From: Candidatus Sediminicultor tertius
Lineage (GTDB): Bacteria; Atribacterota; Phoenicimicrobiia; Phoenicimicrobiales; Phoenicimicrobiaceae
Assembly: GCA_003527405.1 (NCBI GenBank)
Contig: DPXH01000177.1
Coordinates: 976-8,522 of the forward strand
Reading direction: 5' to 3'
DNA length: 7,547 nt
Shown here piece after piece: positions 1-4,571 of this stretch; position 1 is the stretch's first letter, and each line of letters starts with the position of its first letter. The notes under the pieces were generated by a model. That model did no database searches. It was not told the DNA's origin and saw only the letters and a list, made by a program, of their open reading frames with translations. Both the position numbers and the translations under genes were made by a program.

Positions 1-48
1 TCTAAAGTTTTTAAAGCTGAATCAGGAAAAACTTATTCTATTTTATGA
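1..48 (+). CDS. C-terminal tail of an upstream protein (partial)
   Basis: Frame 1 is open from the left edge and reads SKVFKAESGKTYSIL before a TGA stop at 46-48. The ending, with a Gly-Lys-Thr-Tyr turn and a hydrophobic last strand, resembles the final beta-strand of many glycoside hydrolases (for example GH95-like or other enzymes with a C-terminal beta-sandwich). That would suit the sugar-catabolism neighbourhood. Only 15 codons are visible, so the family is a guess. Frame 2 is open longer (to a TAG at 128-130), but its translation is A/T-driven low complexity and less protein-like. No clear terminator follows. Confidence 0.4.
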   Translation, partial: SKVFKAESGKTYSIL

Positions 49-178
49 AAATTGTGAAGTTGAAATTATTAAAGTGAATATAATAATAACAAAGAAGGTC
101 AATAATATTTTAGTACGAAAAAATGCATAGATTTTTAATGTTTTTTAGATATTATGTGTAATAACGTACTGTATAAAA

Positions 179-190
179 TATAACATATGT
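179..190 (+). promoter_or_regulatory. Candidate distal operator half (TATAACATATGT)
   Basis: The sequence TATAACATATGT contains the perfect 8-bp palindrome ACATATGT (183-190). The same 12 bp recur in inverted orientation at 327-338. A repeated palindrome upstream of an autoregulated repressor-type gene is a plausible operator for the SorC-family protein encoded next. The family has no single operator consensus that I can match, and A/T richness raises the chance of coincidence. Confidence 0.35.
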
Positions 191-255
191 GAAATAATAA
201 GTATAGTAAAAAATGCAAAATGATCCGATAAAAAATGACAATAACATTTATTATC

Positions 256-284
256 TTGACATTATAATAATAATATTGTAAAAT
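256..284 (+). promoter_or_regulatory. Candidate sigma-A promoter P1
   Basis: A perfect -35 TTGACA (256-261) is followed by a 17-bp spacer and the -10 box TAAAAT (279-284, 5 of 6 matches to TATAAT). Transcription would begin near 291, giving a leader of about 70 nt before the TTG start of the regulator. This is the best -35 match in the upstream region. It lies between the two operator-like repeats. Confidence 0.55.
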
Positions 285-311
285 AAAAAACAAAAAATAG
301 CAAGTATATAA

Positions 312-340
312 TTGCAATAGAAATGTACATATGTTATAAT
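312..340 (+). promoter_or_regulatory. Candidate extended -10 promoter P2
   Basis: TTGCAA (312-317, 4 of 6) is separated by 17 bp from a perfect TATAAT (335-340). That box carries an upstream TG at 332-333, making an extended -10 TGTTATAAT. The start would fall near 347, leaving only about 15 nt of leader with the Shine-Dalgarno sequence at its very 5' end. The spacer and -10 overlap the palindromes ATGTACAT (323-330) and ACATATGT (327-334), so a bound regulator would block it. Confidence 0.45.
327..338 (-). promoter_or_regulatory. Candidate proximal operator half (inverted copy)
   Basis: ACATATGTTATA is the exact reverse complement of 179-190. The centres of the two ACATATGT palindromes are 144 bp apart. 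This copy overlaps the extended -10 of P2, and P1 lies between the two copies, an arrangement compatible with repression by looping or by direct occlusion. The binding protein is inferred to be the adjacent SorC-family regulator, but nothing in the sequence proves that. Confidence 0.38.
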
Positions 341-348
341 AATTCACA

Positions 349-356
349 GAGGTGAT
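349..356 (+). promoter_or_regulatory. Ribosome-binding site deciding the TTG start
   Basis: GAGGTGAT is an exact 8-nt match to the complement of the 16S rRNA 3' end. It sits 5 nt before TTG at 362. It fixes the start of the regulator at this TTG, since the first in-frame ATG codons lie inside or beyond the helix-turn-helix. Confidence 0.85.
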
Positions 357-361
357 TTATT

Positions 362-1330
362 TTGAAAGAAAAATTAAGATTATTAAAAAAAGTTGCTCAT
401 TTATATTATGAGAAAGATTTGAACCAAAGAGAGATAGCTAAGTTATTAGAGGTTTCACGCCCTCAAGTATCAAGAATGTTGACTAATGCGAAGAAAGAAG
501 GGATAGTAAAAATTACTATTTTAGATAAAGTAGATTCTTGCCAAGATTTAGAGATCCTCTTAAAAAAATATTTTAGTCTAAAGGATGCGGTTGTGGTTCC
601 AACTACCAATTATATTCCTGACATGATTAGACAGGTAGTAGGCAAAGCGGGGGCTAATTATTTGAAGAATAAAATAAAAAATAATTATAAAATTGGAGTC
701 TCCTGGGGAATTTCTATATATGAAATGGTTAAAGCACTAGAACCTACTGAAACAAATGGCATAGAAGTAGTTCAATTAATAGGTGGATTAGGTCAAACAG
801 CTCCTGTATTACAATCATTTGAATTTTCTAAACAGCTAGCCAATAAATTTAACGGTACTTGTCATCTTTTGCATGCACCTGGAATTACTAGTAAGAAAGA
901 GATTGCAGATAGTTTAAAAAAAGATAAAGAGATTAGTAGGATTTTGGAATTAGGAAAAGATGTAGATATAGCCATTGTAGGCTTAGATGCGTTATGGAGA
1001 CATCGTTCTTTAGTGCAGGTAGAAAATCTATGCGAAGATGATCTACGAATATTAGAGGATAAAAAAGCAGTTGGTCAAACATGTTTTAGATTTTATGATA
1101 GCCGGGGAAATATTTGCAGTCAACAGCTAAACGATCGAGTTATTGGGATTAATTTAGATGAGCTTAGAGGGATTAATACTGTTATTGGAGTTGCTACTTC
1201 TTTAGATACAATCGATGCTATTCTGGGTGGTTTACGAAGTGGTTTCTTGGATGTATTAATCAGCGATGAAAAAACCGTAGAAGAGATTATTGTTCAACAA
1301 GAAGACTTGATTAGTAATGGTGCGAAATAG
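362..1330 (+). CDS. SorC/DeoR-family sugar-responsive transcriptional regulator
   Basis: This 322-residue protein has the SorC layout. Residues about 5-55 form a winged helix-turn-helix (QREIAKLLEVSRPQVSRML, 22-40). Residues about 60-315 form the PF04198 sugar-phosphate-sensing domain, with GVSWG (112-116), a Gly-Gly turn at 141-142, VDIAIVGLD (201-209), a QTCFRFYDSRG block (239-249) and the C-terminal LGGLRSGFLDVLISDEKT segment (288-305). The length is typical. The TTG start is set by a strong ribosome-binding site 5 nt upstream. The permease gene begins 20 bp downstream, so the regulator very likely heads and controls the sugar operon and itself, with a phosphorylated sugar as probable effector. 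One oddity is that the usual Gly-Gly and Lys of the AGGxxK-like block near 277-283 read ATSLDT here, so effector contacts may differ. Whether it represses or activates is unknown. Confidence 0.92.
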   Translation: MKEKLRLLKKVAHLYYEKDLNQREIAKLLEVSRPQVSRMLTNAKKEGIVKITILDKVDSCQDLEILLKKYFSLKDAVVVPTTNYIPDMIRQVVGKAGANYLKNKIKNNYKIGVSWGISIYEMVKALEPTETNGIEVVQLIGGLGQTAPVLQSFEFSKQLANKFNGTCHLLHAPGITSKKEIADSLKKDKEISRILELGKDVDIAIVGLDALWRHRSLVQVENLCEDDLRILEDKKAVGQTCFRFYDSRGNICSQQLNDRVIGINLDELRGINTVIGVATSLDTIDAILGGLRSGFLDVLISDEKTVEEIIVQQEDLISNGAK

Positions 1331-1350
1331 AAAATAGAGGGTAAGGTTAA

Positions 1351-2238
1351 ATGATGTCTTTTAGGAGAAACAAAAAGAGCTTTACGATTATATTTTTTCT
1401 TCTTCCAAGTTTATTTGGTTTAATTTTTTTTAGCCTAACTCCAATGGTTTCTTCTTTTTTTATTAGCTTAACTGATTGGGATGTAATTAGTGGTTCGCCT
1501 AAATTTTTAGGTTTCAGTAATTTCATAAATATTTTACAAGGAGAAGAATTCTGGCGAACTTTAAAAAACACCCTTTATTTTATAGTACTATATATTCCAT
1601 TGATGCTCTTAGTATCTTTATCTGTAGCTAATTTATTTAATAGTAAATATAAAGGGATTACTATGTATAGAGCAATATATTATATCCCCGTAATTACTTC
1701 ATGGGTAGCCGGTGCTTTAATATGGAAATGGGTTTTAAATCCTCAACATGGTGCAATTAATACTATATTAGGTTATATTGGTATAGAGGGACCAGGCTGG
1801 CTATATAATGAGATTTGGGCTATGCCAGGAATTGTCCTTGCTAGCATCTGGAAAGATGTTGGTTTTTTTGGTTTAATTTTATTCGCTGGTTTACAGGGAA
1901 TAAACCCAACTTATTATGAAGCTGCAGAGATAGACGGGGCTAATTGGTGGCAAAAATTTAGAAAAATTACTCTTCCTTTACTCTCTCCAACTATTTTTTT
2001 TGTAATTATTATTTCTATAATAAACTCATTTCAATTATTTCCGCAAGTAATGATTATGACTGAGGGAGGTCCTCATGGTGCAACTCAGGTAATGGTAGAA
2101 CGGATTTATAAATATGCTTTTGAATACTATAAAATGGGATATGCTTCAGCATTTTCCTGGTTATTGTTTTTAATAATTTTTTTTGTTACTGCGTTTCAAT
2201 TAAAAATACAAAAAAGTTGGGTTAAGTATGATACATAA
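1351..2238 (+). CDS. CUT1 ABC sugar transporter permease, MalF/UgpA-like
   Basis: This 295-residue inner-membrane protein is one half of a sugar import channel. Six hydrophobic segments are visible at about 11-36, 72-96, 105-127, 158-181, 208-230 and 264-283. The cytoplasmic EAA loop that docks on the ATPase reads YYEAAEIDGANWWQKF (188-203), followed by the ITLPLLSP end (206-213). The TEGGP turn (237-241) before the last helix is typical of MalF/UgpA/LacF permeases. The start is ATG 1351; a second ATG at 1354 is equally compatible with the GAGGGTAAGG ribosome-binding region (1337-1346). It lies 20 bp after the regulator and overlaps permease 2 by 11 bp. The transported sugar is not evident; the GH31 neighbour points to an oligosaccharide. 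Confidence 0.95.
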   Translation: MMSFRRNKKSFTIIFFLLPSLFGLIFFSLTPMVSSFFISLTDWDVISGSPKFLGFSNFINILQGEEFWRTLKNTLYFIVLYIPLMLLVSLSVANLFNSKYKGITMYRAIYYIPVITSWVAGALIWKWVLNPQHGAINTILGYIGIEGPGWLYNEIWAMPGIVLASIWKDVGFFGLILFAGLQGINPTYYEAAEIDGANWWQKFRKITLPLLSPTIFFVIIISIINSFQLFPQVMIMTEGGPHGATQVMVERIYKYAFEYYKMGYASAFSWLLFLIIFFVTAFQLKIQKSWVKYDT

Positions 2239-3055
2239 AAAAATTTTGGGAAAAATATTTTTTTATTTAATCGCATCTATTATTGCAATGGTTATTTTAA
2301 TTCCATTTTTTTGGATGATTTCCACCTCTTTAAAAGAAAAGGGTGCTTTAATGACTATACCAATCCAATGGATCCCAGATAAAGTAAGTTTTGAAGCATA
2401 TCAAAAATTATTCAAAGTTTTTCCATTTGGTCGTTCTATATTAAACAGTTTTTATGTAGCAGTTATGACTACATTTATAACTATTTCTTCAGCAGCTATG
2501 GCAGCTTATGTATTTGCGAAAATAGAATTTAAAGGAAGGGAAAAAATTTTTGCATTATACTTAGCAACTATGATGATTCCTGGTCAGGTAACTATGATAC
2601 CAAATTTTTTAGTACTTAAGTATATGGGATTATTAAATACATTTACAGGTTTAATGTTACCTTCTTTGATTAATGCTTTTGGTACATTTATATTACGACA
2701 GAATATGATGACTATACCAAATGACTACATCGAAGCGGCTGTTATTGATGGAGCTTCTCACTTTACAATTTTTTATAAAGTGATTTTACCTTTGAGTAAA
2801 CCTATCTTAGCAGCACTAGCTATTATAACATTTATGGGAACCTGGAATTCATATTTGTGGCCTTTAATTATCTTGACTAGTAAAGATAAAATGACCTTGC
2901 CAGTGGGATTAAGTTTATTAAATGGGCAATATGGGTCTCAATACAATCTATTAATGGCAGGTGGACTTATATCTATAATACCGATTTTAATAATGTTTCT
3001 ATTTGCACAAAAATATTTTGAAAAAGGATTAAGCTTGGGTGGTATTAAGGGATAG
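2228..3055 (+). CDS. CUT1 ABC sugar transporter permease, MalG/AraQ-like
   Basis: This 275-residue inner-membrane protein is the second half of the import channel. Hydrophobic segments lie at about 9-32, 70-95, 107-128, 136-155, 188-212 and 238-260. The EAA loop reads YIEAAVIDGASHFTIFYKV (167-185), followed by ILPLSKP (186-192). The C-terminal QKYFEKGLSLGGIKG closely matches the conserved end of MalG-type permeases, so the protein is complete. The ATG at 2228 sits inside the end of permease 1 (11-nt overlap) with only a poor ribosome-binding site (TTAAGT), which suggests translational coupling and a balanced 1:1 ratio. No ATPase gene is present in the window, so a shared MsmX/UgpC-type ATPase is inferred. 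Confidence 0.95.
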   Translation: MIHKKILGKIFFYLIASIIAMVILIPFFWMISTSLKEKGALMTIPIQWIPDKVSFEAYQKLFKVFPFGRSILNSFYVAVMTTFITISSAAMAAYVFAKIEFKGREKIFALYLATMMIPGQVTMIPNFLVLKYMGLLNTFTGLMLPSLINAFGTFILRQNMMTIPNDYIEAAVIDGASHFTIFYKVILPLSKPILAALAIITFMGTWNSYLWPLIILTSKDKMTLPVGLSLLNGQYGSQYNLLMAGGLISIIPILIMFLFAQKYFEKGLSLGGIKG

Positions 3056-3127
3056 GCTTAGCACTTAGATTTGCATTTTTAATAATACTTTCTTTGGAAG
3101 AGTAAAAATAATAAAGGGGTGATAAAA

Positions 3128-3136
3128 ATGATTTAA
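3128..3136 (+). CDS. Two-codon ORF (Met-Ile-stop) with strong ribosome-binding site
   Basis: ATG ATT TAA lies 4 nt after AAAGGGGTGAT (3113-3123), a near-complete match to the complement of the 16S rRNA tail and one of the best ribosome-binding sites in the window. Spacing matches that of the regulator gene. A ribosome initiating here would stop after two codons, 2 nt before the next ATG at 3139. Minimal ORFs of this kind can hold ribosomes in place or hand them to the next start. Translation is not shown, and the site may instead be a relic of a lost start. Confidence 0.25.
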   Translation: MI

Positions 3137-3138
3137 AA

Positions 3139-3183
3139 ATGTTTTTTAAATTTTTTAGGTTTTTAAAATTTTTAAAAAAATAG
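3139..3183 (+). CDS. 14-codon putative leader peptide MFFKFFRFLKFLKK
   Basis: The ORF starts 2 nt after the stop of the Met-Ile micro-ORF. Its TAG stop (3181-3183) overlaps the front of the binding-protein ribosome-binding region (AGAAGGAG, 3182-3189). The peptide alternates Phe/Leu with Lys/Arg and would be cationic and amphipathic. The layout allows a relay of termination and reinitiation ending at the binding-protein gene. Against this, runs of T and A automatically yield Phe, Lys and Leu codons, and the only ribosome-binding site is 15 nt away. It may be non-functional A/T sequence. Confidence 0.2.
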   Translation: MFFKFFRFLKFLKK

Positions 3184-3198
3184 AAGGAGAATAAAATT

Positions 3199-4458
3199 AT
3201 GTTTAAGAAAATATTTTTAGTGTTAGTTATATCTTTAGTGTTTATTGGAAGTTTTGCTGGATGGGTCACAGCAGAGAGCAATAAGGCTGTCACTATTGAT
3301 TTTTTAAATTTTTCATCCAGTGGAGATAACGCAATATATTTAGAAGAGATGAAAAAAATTTTTGAGGAGAAAAATCCAGATATCAAAATTAATATTGAAA
3401 CTGTTGGTTTTGGAGAGTATTTTACTTTATTACAGACGAGAATTGCTGGTGGGACTGCTCCTGATTCTTATGAATTAAATTATGAGAATTTTGTTACTTA
3501 TGCTAAAAAAGGAGTGCTTTTAGACCTTGAATCTTTATTTGTAAAAAATAAATTTGATACCTCAGTGTTAGATAATAATGCCTTAAATGCTTTTGGCGTA
3601 GAAGGGAAACAATACGGATTACCAGCTATGTTTTCAGATGTAGTATTATTTTACAATAAAGATTTATTTGATAAGGCAGGAGCACCCTACCCGACAGCTG
3701 ATTGGACCTGGCATGATGAACAAAAAGCTGCCGAAAAGATAAGAGCGTTAGGGGACAATATTTTTGGCATCTTTCATCCGATTCACTTCTGGGAATTTTA
3801 TAAAGTAGTTCAACAGAATGACGGCAGCATATTTAATGAAGATAAAACAAAATTTGTGGTTAATTCACCTCGGAATATAGAAACTTTACAATTTATGGTA
3901 GACAGAGTTTTAAAGACCAATGTTATGCCCACAGAAGCCCAGCTGTCAGGCATGGGAGATTGGGATCTTTTTAAAGCGGGAAGAGTAGGGATGGTTGTAA
4001 CAGGTATTTGGGCTTTTCCCGATTTTATTAGAGATTGTGATTTTGAATGGGACATTGCCATAGAACCGGGGAATACTAAAAAAGCAACTCATTTCTTTTC
4101 AAATGGATTGGTGATTAATAAGAATAGCAAGAAAGCAGAACAAGCCTTTAAATGGATTAGTTTTATGTCTGCTAGTAAAGAAGCGGCAAAAATTAGAGTG
4201 GATGCAGGATGGGAATTACCAGCGGTAACATATCCCGATGTATTAGCAAGCTATTTAGAACAAACTCCTCCTGAAAGCCGACAGGTTGTTTTTGATTCTT
4301 TGCAATATTTAGTTACACCACCAGTTATTGAGCAGTTTGCTGAGATGGCAGATATTATGGGAAAACATTTAGAAGCAGCTCGAGATGGCGCCAAAACACC
4401 GCAAGAAGCCTTAGATGCAGCTCAAAAAGAATTAGAAACAAAGATAAAGCTTAAATAA
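3199..4458 (+). CDS. Extracytoplasmic sugar-binding protein of the CUT1 ABC importer
   Basis: This 419-residue protein is a family 1 extracellular solute-binding protein (SBP_bac_1/SBP_bac_8 type), the usual size for oligosaccharide binders. Residues 1-24 form a signal peptide: basic MFKK, a hydrophobic core at 5-21, and a likely signal peptidase I site after VTA (22-24). No lipobox cysteine is present (the only Cys is residue 280), so the protein should be released into a periplasm, not lipid-anchored. Typical blocks include a GGTAPD segment (84-89), YGLPAMFSDVVLFYNKDLFDKAG (139-161), WTWHD (169-173) and KAGRVGMVVTGIWAF (259-273). Many Trp and other aromatic residues fit sugar stacking. The ATG has AAGGAG 9 nt upstream. 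The gene lies after the two permeases, although in many such operons it comes first, and is followed by a terminator. Substrate unknown. Confidence 0.93.
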   Translation: MFKKIFLVLVISLVFIGSFAGWVTAESNKAVTIDFLNFSSSGDNAIYLEEMKKIFEEKNPDIKINIETVGFGEYFTLLQTRIAGGTAPDSYELNYENFVTYAKKGVLLDLESLFVKNKFDTSVLDNNALNAFGVEGKQYGLPAMFSDVVLFYNKDLFDKAGAPYPTADWTWHDEQKAAEKIRALGDNIFGIFHPIHFWEFYKVVQQNDGSIFNEDKTKFVVNSPRNIETLQFMVDRVLKTNVMPTEAQLSGMGDWDLFKAGRVGMVVTGIWAFPDFIRDCDFEWDIAIEPGNTKKATHFFSNGLVINKNSKKAEQAFKWISFMSASKEAAKIRVDAGWELPAVTYPDVLASYLEQTPPESRQVVFDSLQYLVTPPVIEQFAEMADIMGKHLEAARDGAKTPQEALDAAQKELETKIKLK

Positions 4459-4484
4459 ACTGATATAATTTGCTTCTAGTGGCT

Positions 4485-4528
4485 AAAAAATAAGTTAGCA
4501 GTTGCGAACAGCTGCTAACTTATTTTTT
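4485..4528 (+). terminator. Intrinsic terminator after the binding-protein gene
   Basis: Perfect 17-bp arms lie at 4485-4501 and 4512-4528 around a 10-nt loop (TTGCGAACAG). The G/C-containing core GTTAGCAG/CTGCTAAC (4494-4501 with 4512-4519) is followed by TTATTTTTT, the standard form of a factor-independent terminator. The A-tract on the left arm means it could also act on the minus strand. It lies 26 bp after the binding-protein stop and 43 bp before the GH31 start, so it should end or reduce transcription between the two genes. Confidence 0.85.
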
Positions 4529-4557
4529 GATATCATACTCATATGCACACCATATAT

Positions 4558-4564
4558 AAGGGGG
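4558..4564 (+). promoter_or_regulatory. Ribosome-binding site of the GH31 gene
   Basis: AAGGGGG lies 7 nt before ATG 4572 and supports that start. The upstream bases TTGATA (4527-4532) and CATATA (4551-4556, 18-bp spacing) resemble a promoter, but its start would fall on this site, leaving no leader, so the promoter for GH31 remains unclear. Confidence 0.7.
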
Positions 4565-4571
4565 AAATATA

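Larger units (their letters stand above)
49..361. other. Non-coding region upstream of the regulator
   Basis: These 313 bp are extremely A/T-rich and contain no credible ORF on either strand. A 70-codon minus-strand reading is made almost only of Ile, Tyr, Leu and Phe and has no ribosome-binding site. The stretch holds two promoter candidates (256-284 and 312-340), a 12-bp inverted pair (179-190 and 327-338), a short palindrome AATAACATTTATT (240-252), two TGACA pentamers 21 bp apart (236-240 and 257-261), and the regulator ribosome-binding site at 349-356. It is the likely control region of the cluster. Confidence 0.6.
3056..3198 (+). promoter_or_regulatory. A/T-rich leader between permease 2 and binding-protein gene
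   Basis: This 143-bp gap is long for the middle of an operon. It contains a strong ribosome-binding site (AAAGGGGTGAT, 3113-3123), two micro-ORFs (3128-3136 and 3139-3183), and a T/A tract at 3142-3180 with almost no G or C. The tract can fold into a weak all-A/T stem (3142-3154 with 3165-3179, two-base bulge). The binding-protein ribosome-binding site AAGGAG is at 3184-3189, 9 nt before ATG. I see no convincing -35/-10 pair. The region may tune or stabilise the mRNA of the binding protein. Confidence 0.45.

Noticed and set aside
2..130. Longer open frame at the left edge in frame 2
   Set aside because: It gives a low-complexity Lys/Ile/Asn string typical of A/T DNA. Frame 1 gives a more protein-like C-terminus that ends at base 48.
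135..347. 70-codon minus-strand ORF in the upstream region
   Set aside because: Its product is almost entirely Ile, Tyr, Leu and Phe, as expected from A/T-rich DNA. It has no ribosome-binding site and overlaps the promoters of the regulator.
49..361. Catabolite-repression (cre) site upstream of the regulator
   Set aside because: The nearest candidate around ATGATCCGATAA (220-231) does not fit the spacing or the conserved bases of the cre consensus.
1347..1571. 74-codon minus-strand ORF antisense to permease 1
   Set aside because: It lies fully over a clearly coding permease N-terminus and has no recognisable product or ribosome-binding site.
3045..3386. 113-codon minus-strand ORF
   Set aside because: It runs antisense across the binding-protein start and the A/T-rich gap, has a Phe/Lys/Asn-rich product and no family resemblance; it is a shadow.
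4527..4556. TTGATA and CATATA as a promoter for the GH31 gene
   Set aside because: The predicted start would fall on the ribosome-binding site, the -10 is weak and the -35 is part of the terminator T-tract.
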